NCBI RefSeq assembly: GCF_003119115.1
Contig: NZ_CP022367.1
Span: 186,001-250,000, forward strand
Reading direction: 5' to 3'
Length of the DNA: 64,000 nt
Origin: Azospirillum sp. TSH58
GTDB lineage: Bacteria > Pseudomonadota > Alphaproteobacteria > Azospirillales > Azospirillaceae
Below the pieces are notes generated by a model. That model made no database searches. It was not told the origin of the DNA and was given only the letters and a program-made list of their open reading frames with translations. The position numbers and the translations under genes are program-made. This document shows, in pieces, positions 43,312 through 50,627 of the stretch; position 1 is the stretch's first letter; each line of letters begins with the position of its first letter.

Positions 43312-43884
43312 ATGGTCTGGGGACAGGACACCGGCCGCAGAGCGATTGAAGAACTGCTGACGGCCATCGAGCAGCAGGCTGGCGAGGCCGTCGCTCTGGG
43401 CGCGCGGGCTCAGCGCGACATCCAGGAGGACCGCTTCTCCTCCTTCCTCGGCTTCCGCCGGAAGGTGGAGGAGGTCCGCGCCCTCGTCGCGCTGACGGAA
43501 GAGCGCCTGACGACCGTAAACACGTTCAAGCTGGCCGACCTGCGCACGGAGTTCGAGCGGATCGATCTTCTGCTGACCGGCCTGCTGGCCCGCTCCACCC
43601 GGAACTATTTCGAGCGCATGCGGGACGATCAGGCGCTTCCCATCGGCGCCCGCGAATTGTTCGAGCCGGAATTGAAGATCATCGAGGAGATGCGCACCAA
43701 ACTGGACCGCCCGCATTACGCGGGCCGCGTCTCGGCCACGGTGATCGAGGATCTGGAAGCGACCGGCGTCATGATTCGCAAGGTCATCAGCCGCGCCCCC
43801 AGCCTGCCGGATTTTTCAGACTCCCCGACGCCCCCGAAGCCGACGAAACGGTTGTCGAACCTGGGCCGCCCGATCCGCATGTGA
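43312..43884 (+). CDS. Conserved-type helical protein of unknown function
   Basis: A 190-residue protein starting at ATG 43312 (MVWGQDTGRRAIEELLTAIE) after a GGGGAGAGG ribosome site; the longer frame upstream runs through the end of xthA and is less likely. It is rich in charged helices (RRKVEEVRALVALTEERLTT, RTEFERIDLLLTGLLARSTR), with a Pro/Ser-rich C-terminal tail. No signal peptide, TM or known motif is visible. I do not recognise it. It is the last chromosomal gene before the tRNA-Ser. Confidence 0.7.
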   Translation: MVWGQDTGRRAIEELLTAIEQQAGEAVALGARAQRDIQEDRFSSFLGFRRKVEEVRALVALTEERLTTVNTFKLADLRTEFERIDLLLTGLLARSTRNYFERMRDDQALPIGARELFEPELKIIEEMRTKLDRPHYAGRVSATVIEDLEATGVMIRKVISRAPSLPDFSDSPTPPKPTKRLSNLGRPIRM

Positions 43885-44090
43885 GGCGCCCGCCTTGAAC
43901 CGAGGCGGTTCATGAGCGACGGGGATCAAAAGCGAGTTGACCGATGAACGGTGACGCGGCATGTTCGCCCCGCTTCTGATCTCGGGCAAGGTGGGTGCCG
44001 ATAACTGGCGCTGGTTTTGGGGATCGGAGTGGGGAGCAAGATAATTTGATTCCCAGGCCTCCAAGGGGTAAACCCTTGAAAGCGTTGATT

Positions 44091-44180
44091 GGATGGGTGG
44101 CCGAGCGGTTTAAGGCTCCAGTCTTGAAAACTGGCGTGGGGGCAACCCCACCGTGGGTTCGAATCCCACCCCATCCGCCA
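44091..44180 (+). tRNA. tRNA-Ser (anticodon TGA)
   Basis: A complete 90-base class II tRNA: acceptor arms GGATGGG and CCCATCC, D-arm with AGCGGTTTAAGG, anticodon loop CTTGAAA giving anticodon TGA, long variable arm GTGGGGGCAACCCCAC, T-loop GGTTCGAATCC and encoded CCA. It reads UCA and other UCN codons. The DNA behind it is phage-like, so its 3' end is the probable attachment site. Confidence 0.97.
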
Positions 44181-44189
44181 CAAATTTAG

Positions 44190-44218
44190 CCCAAGCAATT
44201 GATTTACTTGGGATTTTT
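44190..44218 (+). terminator. Terminator behind tRNA-Ser
   Basis: CCCAAG and CTTGGG form a 6-bp stem around an 11-base AT-rich loop, followed by ATTTTT, 10 bp after the tRNA end. Confidence 0.65.
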
Positions 44219-44650
44219 CGTTTCTATGGCGCGCATATCCCACAGTTTACCCCACATTTCTTGATGGATTGACGCCGCTGTTGGTGGACGGTGGCGGATG
44301 AATGATCCGGGCCGCCGAACTCCGCCCAGAACCCACCCCTCTACAGATCTGACCGCCGACACCAGCGGCACCCCCGCTGCGCACGGGTCCGAGTAGTCAA
44401 CACCGGCAGGAGGAGCGGCCCAGCATCCGCATCGGGTTCAACCCCAGGCGTCAGGAGCAACCGATCGCATCATCCGCCTGTTGGCTTCATGAATGGCATT
44501 GGACGATGGGCTTCGCTGGCGACTTTCTCGCGCCGGCCGTTGCCATAGACCTCTTGGCTTGGCGGGACTACGAATCAGACCGCGTTCGGTGCCATGACTG
44601 ACAATGGGATGCCCGCGCTGGCGGTTCTGGTCAGACGGCAGCGGGTGTGC
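44219..44650. other. Gene-free stretch after tRNA-Ser
   Basis: About 430 bp with no convincing gene on either strand. It holds short frames without ribosome sites or family resemblance. It probably represents decayed phage DNA next to the attachment site. Confidence 0.5.
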
Positions 44651-44662
44651 GGGAGGCAAGAC

Positions 44663-44914
44663 ATGGTCGCAGGACGCTCCGATCTGTCCGGACTCCCCTT
44701 CTGGCCGCGCTGCCTGTCACGCGATCAGGCCGCCGCCTATGTCGGAGTTAGCCCGGGAAAGTTCGTTGCGGAGATACGAGCCGGTCTCTGGCCGGCTGGA
44801 GAGCATCGCAGTGGGCGTGTCCTATGGGATCGCAAGCTGCTCGACATCGCGCAGGATAGGCGGAGCGGGATCGCTGAATCGGCGGATGTGCCGGCTGAAA
44901 ATCCATGGATGTAG
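44663..44914 (+). CDS. AlpA-type small DNA-binding protein (excisionase-like), copy 1
   Basis: The ATG at 44663 after GGGAGG gives 83 residues: RSDLSGLPFWPRCLSRDQAA, AYVGVSPGKFVAEIRAGLWP, GRVLWDRKLLDIAQD. The helix-turn-helix between SRDQAAAYVGVS and KFVAEI is the AlpA/excisionase pattern, and the C-terminal W-D-R-K/H-L-(L/I)-D is shared with the second copy at 46037-46336. Such proteins act as excision factors or activators of phage genes. It overlaps the following antirepressor frame by 10 bp, so both are probably one operon. Confidence 0.6.
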   Translation: MVAGRSDLSGLPFWPRCLSRDQAAAYVGVSPGKFVAEIRAGLWPAGEHRSGRVLWDRKLLDIAQDRRSGIAESADVPAENPWM

Positions 44915-45300
44915 ATACCGCGCGAGGCCAAGCGCAGGGGCAAAATCGCAACGAGTTGTTGACCCCTTCGCTGGTGCAGGGGGAATTGCGCATCTTGGAC
45001 GTGAGCCTCGCCGAACGGCTGGGGTTTGCGCAGCCGCGCGACATTCGCAAGCTGATCAAGCGGCATGAAACGGCGCTGAGCCAGCTCGGCACCGTTGCGC
45101 GCCACCGTGGCGCGCAACTCCGCGCCAACGGGGCCAGCCATGAGGTGGACGTCTTTCACCTCAACCGCAAACAGGCGATCTTCATCACGGCGAAGTCCGA
45201 CACGCCGGCGGCGACGGAGACCTGTCCATCGGGTTTGGGTCCAAGCTGCTGGGTTCAGCGCTGGGAGCCATGCCCTCCGGCCGGATCGTTGCACGCCTGA
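44905..45300 (+). pseudogene. Phage antirepressor-like gene, truncated and fused
   Basis: Residues about 20-105 look like the DNA-binding half of phage antirepressors: LRILDVSLAERLGFAQPRDI, RKLIKRHETALSQLG, FHLNRKQAIFITAKSDTPAA. Homologues continue with a helix after the TPAA(E/R) step; here the frame instead runs into TCPSGLGPSCWVQRW, which is an out-of-frame reading of a DnaN-like gene end. The break is near 45205. The truncated protein might still be made, ending at 45300. It overlaps the AlpA-like gene at its start. Confidence 0.6.
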
Positions 45301-45392
45301 CGGACCGCGCGTCCCCCGTCGCGCTGTGGCCAGCCGGGACCGGGCCGGACGAGGCCGCGCTGCTGGCGCTGGTCATGCCGCAGCGGGTGTGA
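45210..45392 (+). pseudogene. 3' fragment of a DnaN-like sliding clamp gene
   Basis: In a different frame from the antirepressor the sequence reads GDGDLSIGFGSKLLGSALGA, then MPSGRIVARLTDRASPVALW and ends EAALLALVMPQRV. This fits the last 60 residues of the beta clamp (typical pattern IGFNxKYLLDAL, then DxxSP and a C-terminal VLMPMRL). Only the C-terminal piece is present; a free start would be the ATG at 45270 (40 residues). It is therefore a recombination scar, not a working clamp. The assignment rests on eye alignment only. Confidence 0.5.
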
Positions 45393-45407
45393 GGGAGGAT
45401 TGACGCG

Positions 45408-45767
45408 ATGACGAACATCACCCGCACCTTCAACGGGACACCGATCGGCCAGCGGGACGACGGCTACCTGAACGCCACGGCTATGTGCAAGGCGAATGGG
45501 AAGGAGTGGTCGGGATACGAGCGGAACGTGGGGACGGAAGAGTTCATCCGGGAGCTTTCCCTATCCCTGCAGATTTGCAGGGATAGCCTGATCGTCTCAA
45601 AGCCGGGGCGACCTGACCGCGGCGGGCGCCTGGGTCCGCCGAAATTCCGTTGTAGGGGTGTTTACCGCCACGGTGGCGGAAAGTCCCGCTTCGGCGTTCC
45701 ACCATGGAACGCGGCAAACGCGTGGGTAGATGCGGAGAGGGTCAATCCCTCGGAAAGCCGAGGGTAA
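45408..45767 (+). pseudogene. KilA-N domain gene, broken
   Basis: After a strong GAGGGAGGA ribosome site the frame starts ITRTFNGTPIGQRDDGYLNA, TAMCKANGKEWSGYERNVGT, EEFIREL, the usual KilA-N beginning (a DNA-binding domain of phage proteins). The segment LQICRDSLIVSKPGRPDRGG also fits, but the expected GxWVHPQVA follows only in another frame (GAWV near 45625), and after about 45640 no homology remains. The rest of the frame reads through the hairpin array. A perfect 26-bp hairpin sits inside the coding part at 45561-45586. Confidence 0.65.
45561..45586 (+). repeat. Perfect hairpin inside the KilA-N gene, with a diverged copy downstream
   Basis: CTATCCCTGCA and TGCAGGGATAG are perfect 11-bp arms around GATT. 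An inverted, diverged copy lies at about 45839-45864 (TATCACCGCAAATCTGCAGG). The element therefore occurs twice within 300 bp. Confidence 0.8.
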
Positions 45768-46034
45768 CCCTCGCCAGCGAAAACGGGAATTCCCGCTATT
45801 GAGCAGAATCAAAGCCTCTCGCCGGCCGGCTTGCACAGCCTATCACCGCAAATCTGCAGGGACCCGCTCCACCGTGGAGAGGGTGCCCCTGGACGGTGGG
45901 CGGCGCGCCACATTCCAAAGTATTCGTGGGATGTGAATTTCCGAAGAGGCGCCCCCTGAATGGGGGAGGGGTACTCTCCACGACGGAGAGTGCCGGCGGA
46001 AGGTATGGAGATTTCCCCCATGCCCTCCGCCGGC
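45640..46034. repeat. Dense array of perfect hairpins
   Basis: At least eight perfect or near-perfect inverted repeats follow one another: CCGCCAC-G-GTGGCGG (45665-45679), GCGTTCCA-CCA-TGGAACGC (45694-45712), CCCTCGG-AAAG-CCGAGGG (45747-45764, with outer GAGGGT/ACCCTC), CGGGAATTCCCG (45784-45795), CTCCAC-C-GTGGAG (about 45868-45880), CCCCC-TGAAT-GGGGG (45952-45966), ACTCTCC-ACGAC-GGAGAGT (45973-45991), and GCCGGCGGA/TCCGCCGGC (45992-46034) with an inner GGTATGG/CCATGCC stem. Four of them share a CCAC-centred core. Because of the symmetry, all three minus frames are open for about 180 bp. No protein is convincing. It could be a structured RNA or nested palindromic elements. Confidence 0.75.
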
Positions 46035-46036
46035 CA

Positions 46037-46336
46037 TCAGCGCACGGCTTTGTTGGCACGCCGCCGATTCCGCGCCTCACGGCGGATAGCTAGGTCATCC
46101 TCGTAAGCGCCACCTTCATCCAGGCCCGACAGCGCATCGGCGAAGCGGTCAATCAGGTGCCGGTCCCATGTGAGGCGCTTACCGGTTCCGCGGGGTATCC
46201 CGCGCGGCCAGATGCCGGCGGCAACCTCCTGGTCAAACATGCGGTCCGACACGCCAAGGTACGCCGCCGCCTGCTCTCGGCTGAGCATGCGAGGCCAGAA
46301 GGGGAGGCCGGCAAGATCGGAGCGCTTTGCCGTCAT
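46037..46336 (-). CDS. AlpA-type small DNA-binding protein, copy 2
   Basis: 99 residues: MTAKRSDLAGLPFWPRMLSR, EQAAAYLGVSDRMFDQEVAA, GIWPRGIPRG, RLTWDRHLIDRFADAL. It is clearly a paralogue of 44663-44914 (same RSDL(S/A)GLPFWPR start, same HTH, same WDR(K/H)L(L/I)D end) but points the opposite way and keeps a longer basic tail (RREARNRRRANKAVR). The two genes face each other and enclose the remodelled antirepressor, KilA-N and hairpin region. Confidence 0.65.
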   Translation of the reverse strand: MTAKRSDLAGLPFWPRMLSREQAAAYLGVSDRMFDQEVAAGIWPRGIPRGTGKRLTWDRHLIDRFADALSGLDEGGAYEDDLAIRREARNRRRANKAVR

Positions 46337-46548
46337 CTCAGACCGATGGTTAGCAAGTTAGCCGCCCTTCTGCTGGATCGGTCTGGTAAGGGGAGATGAG
46401 CCGCACCCCGGTCCGCCCGGACCTGCGCGCCAGGGTGTCACCGCTGGCGCTGGCGGTATGCAACGACAATGTGGGACGGTAGGGGATAGGCCGGGTTACA
46501 CAACCGGTTATTGAGTGCTGATCAATGATTCGCCTTCATAGTATTAAG

Positions 46549-47229
46549 TCATTGACTTTTTTGTGGATGGTTAAGGCTTTGATCTGCACTCTCAGCAAGT
46601 CCGCCCAATGCAGCAGGTTTTCCAGCTGCCTTAAGCTTGTCATTCAGCGCAGCTTTCTTTGCTGCCGCTACAGCCGGACGATTGTAGTAATAATCAAACA
46701 ATTCCTCCACAATTTCAAGGCACCATTCCGCCTCATGCGGCTCGACCTGTATAACTTGAAGTGTTGTTATATCATTCATCGGATGTGCGGAAAAATTTCC
46801 AAAATTCCGAATCGCATCTACGCTGTCAAAGAGCGACTGAGGCAAAGATTTTCGTGAATCTGTCTCTTCCAGAACTCCTTTAATCTGTTGAACTAAATCA
46901 CGATGATTGTATCCCTGGTTCCTGAGAATGGCTTGAAGGCAACGACGCGCAAGTGCTGCGGCGGCCATTGAGCTAACCGGAATTACAGCGCATGCCTCCT
47001 TATAGTCGTTTGCTACATCATCTGGTATGTTTTTCAAGTCAACGCGAGTTCGACCGGGTGGTAACTGTGGATATCCTATATACGATTTCCCCATAATATT
47101 GTCGGTAATCTTAATAATTGATTCATTGCACGCCGGGCATCTAGTAATAGAGGCGTACCATGCGCTATTGCTGATTTGTGCGTGCTTCCAATCATCGTGA
47201 AAGTGCTTTGCACAATGTAAGCATTCCAT
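46549..47229 (-). CDS. DUF4145 protein with N-terminal zinc ribbon
   Basis: A 226-residue protein: MECLHCAKHFHDDWK and RCPACNESI supply two CxxC pairs, then the helical DUF4145 core VANDYKEACAVIPVSSMAAA, ALARRCLQAILRNQGYNHRD, DAIRNFGNFSAHPMNDIT and EAEWCLEIVEELFDYYYNRP. DUF4145 domains occur beside restriction and other defence genes and in prophages; the activity is unknown. The gene is more AT-rich than its surroundings. A long Lys/Ala tail follows the domain. Confidence 0.75.
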   Translation of the reverse strand: MECLHCAKHFHDDWKHAQISNSAWYASITRCPACNESIIKITDNIMGKSYIGYPQLPPGRTRVDLKNIPDDVANDYKEACAVIPVSSMAAAALARRCLQAILRNQGYNHRDLVQQIKGVLEETDSRKSLPQSLFDSVDAIRNFGNFSAHPMNDITTLQVIQVEPHEAEWCLEIVEELFDYYYNRPAVAAAKKAALNDKLKAAGKPAALGGLAESADQSLNHPQKSQ

Positions 47230-47310
47230 TGAATCGCCTTGTCATGAGAGGTTGATATTTACTTTTTTCGGATTTTGTCTACTGCGGGGTGGAATTGTAA
47301 GTTATCCAAT

Positions 47311-47568
47311 TCAATTAGAGGCTAGAAGGCCTTTCCGCAGCCGGGCACCTGGAGCATCACTGTTCAGCAACTCGACGCCAGCCGATTCGAGCACCTTCAC
47401 GACGGCATCGATCTTGGTGTTGATGCCGCGGATTGGCCCGTCTGTAGCTTCCCATTTTTTTAGGGCGTCCGAGGAAACCGGCTCGATGGCGCTCGCCTTG
47501 GCCGACAAATCCTTCAGCGTCCAGCGTAGCAACGCACGCGCCGCTCGAAGCTGCTCTCCGTAAAGCAC
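47311..47568 (-). CDS. XRE-family HTH regulator
   Basis: An 85-residue Cro/CI-type DNA-binding protein: MLYGEQLRAARALLRWTLKD, LSAKASAIEPVSSDALKKWE, KIDAVVKVLESAGVELLN. The helix-turn-helix is at about 16-42. It is probably a repressor of the prophage or of its own gene: a perfect palindrome (47581-47600) sits 12 bp before its start codon. Confidence 0.8.
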   Translation of the reverse strand: MLYGEQLRAARALLRWTLKDLSAKASAIEPVSSDALKKWEATDGPIRGINTKIDAVVKVLESAGVELLNSDAPGARLRKGLLASN

Positions 47569-47580
47569 GCCATCCGCTCC

Positions 47581-47635
47581 ATTTATCCGTTTGGATAAAT
47601 TGATACCACTTAGGCGTTGACGGTCAAGCGGGAAA
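47581..47635 (-). promoter_or_regulatory. Promoter and operator of the XRE gene
   Basis: ATTTATCC and GGATAAAT (47581-47600) form a perfect 8-bp palindrome around GTTT. On the minus strand TTGACC, 16-17 bp and TATCAAT make a promoter whose -10 box abuts this palindrome. This is the standard layout for autorepression. Confidence 0.6.
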
Positions 47636-47738
47636 GAATTATCTATTCAGATATCACTATGCCCATCAGGGCCAAATAGCTCTGATTGGGTGCGAGTAAC
47701 CGGCCTCTGACAGCCACCCCCTGTATGGAGAACTCGGA

Positions 47739-48218
47739 ATGACCGATTCCGACAACGCTACCCCTTTGCCTGAAGCGCACTACGCAACCACGCTCCTCAC
47801 CCTCTCCGCCCAGCTCGCCGCCGCCCTCACCGACCCCGACGCCTCGGATGCCCGCTGGGACCTCGCCGAGATGATCGCGGCCAGCATCCCCACCACGCCC
47901 GCCGACGCCGTCGTCGTCATCAGCCTCCTGACCGATCCCAACATCGGATTGGAGGCCGGGCAGACGGAAACCCACCTCACCGCCGCCCGCAGCCTGGAGG
48001 CCGGTCTGCGGGCCATGGCGGCGAACGAGACCGTCACCGACACGGCCGCCGCCTTCAACGAAACCACCGCCCTCTTCGCCGAGGCCGGGCGCGTCAAGCT
48101 GCCGGCGGAGCCGACGGATGGCATGGTTGCCGCGGCGGAACAGGCTGGAGTGGACCCGGAGCAGTTCCGGGCCGGCTATCGGGCCGCTGTGGCGGCTTAC
48201 CTCGTAGAGGCCGCCTGA
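47739..48218 (+). CDS. Unknown Ala-rich protein
   Basis: A 159-residue acidic, helical protein (MTDSDNATPLPEAHYATTLL, TLSAQLAAALTDPDASDARW, DLAEMIAASIPTTPADAVVV). A ribosome site GGAGAA precedes the ATG. The last part (EQAGVDPEQFRAGYRAAVAA) looks like a short helical bundle. I do not recognise the family. It ends 1 bp before the next gene, so both form an operon. Confidence 0.6.
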   Translation: MTDSDNATPLPEAHYATTLLTLSAQLAAALTDPDASDARWDLAEMIAASIPTTPADAVVVISLLTDPNIGLEAGQTETHLTAARSLEAGLRAMAANETVTDTAAAFNETTALFAEAGRVKLPAEPTDGMVAAAEQAGVDPEQFRAGYRAAVAAYLVEAA

Positions 48219-48219
48219 C

Positions 48220-48720
48220 ATGTCCGTCGTGAGCTTCCCCGGCGCCGAGCCCAAGCATTCCGCCGTTGTGACGGTCATCACCCGCCTGACCCTGGCCGAT
48301 GCGACCGACTGGCAGCAGGTCATCGCGGCGGAATGCCGGCGCCAACGGCTGCTGACACCCAGCGTGTTCGCGTTCCTGAAGGATAACCGCCTCCTCGACC
48401 GCTGCACGTTCCTGGCGTCCGATGTGGGCAGCGAAGAGCTGCGCTTCCTCCATATCGGGGACCCGACCCTCCGCGTTCTCGGGCGCGGCTGGGGTCGGTC
48501 TATGCTTGGCCAGATCGAGACGGTCGATCCGCACGCTGAGTTCGCCCATTCGGTGGGCGCGCAGTACGCGGAGAGCATCGGCGCCGGGGAGGCTCTATTT
48601 AACCGAATCAGCGTCACCGGCATGGGAAAGCCGCTGGTCTACACCCATGCCCTGTACGGCTGGGCGGAGGGCGGGCGCCGTGCCGTTCTGTCCGCCGTCG
48701 ACGTCCAGACGCTGCATTGA
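48220..48720 (+). CDS. PAS-fold-like protein of unknown function
   Basis: 166 residues: FLKDNRLLDRCTFLASDVGS, EELRFLHIGDPTLRVLGRGW, GRSMLGQIETVDPHAEFAHS, then YTHALYGWAEGGRRAVLSAV. The pattern (strand with FLHIGDPTL, helix, and a terminal strand ending in RRAVLSAVDV) suggests a PAS-like sensor domain with no output domain. It follows the previous gene after 1 bp. An inference; no cofactor residue can be named. Confidence 0.55.
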   Translation: MSVVSFPGAEPKHSAVVTVITRLTLADATDWQQVIAAECRRQRLLTPSVFAFLKDNRLLDRCTFLASDVGSEELRFLHIGDPTLRVLGRGWGRSMLGQIETVDPHAEFAHSVGAQYAESIGAGEALFNRISVTGMGKPLVYTHALYGWAEGGRRAVLSAVDVQTLH

Positions 48721-48737
48721 CCTGACGGCGGCCTCGT

Positions 48738-49475
48738 TCACCAGGAGGGGCCGCCGCAGATACCGAGATCCATATAGACGGCGTGGCGGCCCCACCGCAT
48801 GAGGTGCAGCGGGAGCCGCCCGACCCCGCTTTGGCGATAGAGGATGCCGGGCCGCTCCTCCAGCCGGCGGCGGCCACCGCCCCGCCCGCTCCACACCGGC
48901 ACCGTCTCCGGATCGACCAGCCCAACCACCCACTTCGGGTTCCAGCGAGCCAGGGCGACCAGCCGCACCAGCTCGCCCAGCCGGTGAAACAGCCCGGCGC
49001 CGCGCCAGTCCGGGCGTGTCCAGCCGGCGACGATCCAGGCCACCGAACCACTGGTGTCGTGCGCCGCCTCGCTGGCGACGAAAGCCCATTCGTCCGCCGG
49101 CGCATCGCCGGGATCGTGCAGCGCCGACAGGTCCTCCAGCCGGGCGCCAAAGCTGGACGCGGTGCAGTCGACCAGCACCACGGCGTGGGTGGCGACCACC
49201 TCCCCTTCGCCGTCGACCAGCCCGAGCCAGAAGGCCGGGGCACTGGCGGGCTTGGGCAGCAGCGGGAACCAGTCGGCGCGGTGCCGGGCATTCAGCCCCT
49301 GCAGATCCCACCAGGACTCGCAGAGGATCGGCGTCACGCCGCGGGCGACCAGCTCGGCGCAGAGACGGTCTCGCGCGGCGCCGAGCGCTGGGGCGAGCGG
49401 GCTGGTGCCCAGGTTCAGGGTTTCGACGAGACGGAAGTCGGGCGCGACGGTGCGCGCCGGGAATATGGCGTTCAT
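48738..49475 (-). CDS. GNAT-fold acyltransferase-like protein
   Basis: A 245-residue protein with a GNAT-like core: FWLGLVDGEGEVVATHAVVL, IVAGWTRPDWRGAGLFHRLG and ELVRLVALARWNPKWVVGLV. RPDWRGAGLFHRLGE corresponds to the acetyl-CoA pyrophosphate loop and helix (R-x-x-G-x-G/A). Substrate unknown. It is third in the minus-strand run holin, YgjV-like, GNAT, 39 bp after the YgjV-like gene. The window has no partner that would tell the target. Confidence 0.55.
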   Translation of the reverse strand: MNAIFPARTVAPDFRLVETLNLGTSPLAPALGAARDRLCAELVARGVTPILCESWWDLQGLNARHRADWFPLLPKPASAPAFWLGLVDGEGEVVATHAVVLVDCTASSFGARLEDLSALHDPGDAPADEWAFVASEAAHDTSGSVAWIVAGWTRPDWRGAGLFHRLGELVRLVALARWNPKWVVGLVDPETVPVWSGRGGGRRRLEERPGILYRQSGVGRLPLHLMRWGRHAVYMDLGICGGPSW

Positions 49476-49514
49476 GGTGATTGCCTCGATGATGTCGATT
49501 GGGTGAGCGGCGGA

Positions 49515-50027
49515 TCAGGCCGCGGCAGGGGCCCGGCGGTCGCGCAGCGCGCCATGGACCAGCCCGGCCATGCAAAGCAGGTCGGCAAGCAGCCCGAAGG
49601 TCGAGCCGGTCAGCAGGTCGTGCGCGACCCAGCACGCACCAGCGGCCAGGAACAGCAGGCGCAGCAGGAGGGCGGACCGGCACCAGCGTGCTGAGGTGGC
49701 GAGGATCATCCCGGCCGCCGCACAGGCCGATGGCCAACCCGCCCAGGTCGAGGCGGCCAGCACGGCAAGCGCGGGCACCGTGGCGATGTACACCGCCCGG
49801 CACCAGATCGGCCGGTCATCAGGCCAAGCGGTGGCGACCTGCAGGACCGACAGCCCGGACAGCGCCGCGCCGGTGCCAGCCCCGATCAGGAGATAGTGCA
49901 GCGCGGAGGCCGCAGCGGAGGCGCCCTGCCCGGCCAGCAGCGCACGGCGACCGGACAGCCAAGGCCAGAGGGCGACCAGGATGAACCCGGCAGCCCCGGC
50001 GAGGTCGGAGAGGTGAGGGATGGTCAT
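49515..50027 (-). CDS. YgjV-like multi-span inner membrane protein
   Basis: A 170-residue hydrophobic protein with five to six TM segments (AGAAGFILVALWPWLSGRR, ASALHYLLIGAGTGAALSGL, LLRLLFLAAGACWVAHDLLT). The spacing resembles the YgjV family (HYLLIGA near TM2, the LLR and WVAHDLLTGS segment near TM5). Function unknown. It ends 10 bp after the holin-type gene, so the two are coupled; in a phage setting it may be part of the lysis or exclusion functions. Confidence 0.55.
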   Translation of the reverse strand: MTIPHLSDLAGAAGFILVALWPWLSGRRALLAGQGASAAASALHYLLIGAGTGAALSGLSVLQVATAWPDDRPIWCRAVYIATVPALAVLAASTWAGWPSACAAAGMILATSARWCRSALLLRLLFLAAGACWVAHDLLTGSTFGLLADLLCMAGLVHGALRDRRAPAAA

Positions 50028-50037
50028 GGAGATTCCC

Positions 50038-50571
50038 TCACTTCCGGAGCAGCTTGTCCTTCGCCGCGGACCCGGCGCTGGAGCCGACCCAGTAGGAAAC
50101 CACCGCCGAAGCCATGGTGGTCAGGGCGCCCAGCATCAGCGTGGCGTTCTGGTCGATCGCGCCGGCCGGCTGACTCAGCACCCGGTACAGCACGATGCCG
50201 AACGTCACCAGGACGATGGTCGAGACGATGGGCGCGCCCCAGGAGATGCGGCTGCCAGCCTGGGCAAGCTGGACGGTCTGGGCGCGGGCGTCGGCCCGGT
50301 CCTCGTTGTCGAGCCGCAGCAGCGCCACGACCTGATCGCCCTGCTGGCGGTACAGCTCGGCCAGCATGGCGGGATCGTCCTTCACCGTGGCCGCCGCGTG
50401 GGCCGCACCTTCCGGGGTGGTGATCGGCAGGCCGGTCACGGTCGAGACGACGGACACCGCGGCCTCGCCGACCTTCTGGGCGGTCTCGCCGGTGCCGAGG
50501 GCGGCCTTGAAGACCTCCGGCAGCAGCACCGGGGCCAGTGCGGAGATGATGGGAATGAGCAGTGGAAGCAT
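50038..50571 (-). CDS. Holin-like membrane protein (three-TM type)
   Basis: The ATG at 50571 gives 177 residues: an N-terminal hydrophobic segment LPLLIPIISALAPVLLPEVF, a charged middle part (YRQQGDQVVALLRLDNEDRA), and two C-terminal TMs (APIVSTIVLVTFGIVLYRVL and ATLMLGALTTMASAVVSYWV) ending GSSAGSAAKDKLLRK. This is the build of the three-TM holins known from phages and gene transfer agents. A terminator-like hairpin and a repeated leader stand just before the gene. Holins open the inner membrane for the endolysin. Confidence 0.6.
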   Translation of the reverse strand: MLPLLIPIISALAPVLLPEVFKAALGTGETAQKVGEAAVSVVSTVTGLPITTPEGAAHAAATVKDDPAMLAELYRQQGDQVVALLRLDNEDRADARAQTVQLAQAGSRISWGAPIVSTIVLVTFGIVLYRVLSQPAGAIDQNATLMLGALTTMASAVVSYWVGSSAGSAAKDKLLRK

Positions 50572-50597
50572 GATGGGTGCCCCTCCTTCGGGCATAG

Positions 50598-50627
50598 AAA
50601 AAGCCGCCTCGGCATGGGCCGGGCGGC
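50598..50627 (-). terminator. Terminator in the leader of the holin-like gene
   Basis: On the minus strand GCCGCC-CGGC / GCCG-GGCGGC forms a 10-bp bulged stem followed by TTTTT and the sequence CTATGCCC. It lies only 27 bp before the holin-like ATG, within the same leader as the repeat element, so it may act as an attenuator. Confidence 0.7.

Noticed and set aside
43926..44243. 105-residue minus-strand frame across the tRNA-Ser (with GWDSNPRWGCP)
   Set aside because: It is the antisense of tRNA-Ser, a frequent false gene in databases; no ribosome site.
45640..46034. Retron or integron-type explanation of the hairpins
   Set aside because: No reverse transcriptase or integron integrase is nearby, and the stems do not have the layout of attC sites.
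45796..46080. Three overlapping minus-strand frames in the hairpin array
   Set aside because: All three frames are open because of sequence symmetry; none has a ribosome site or recognisable motif.
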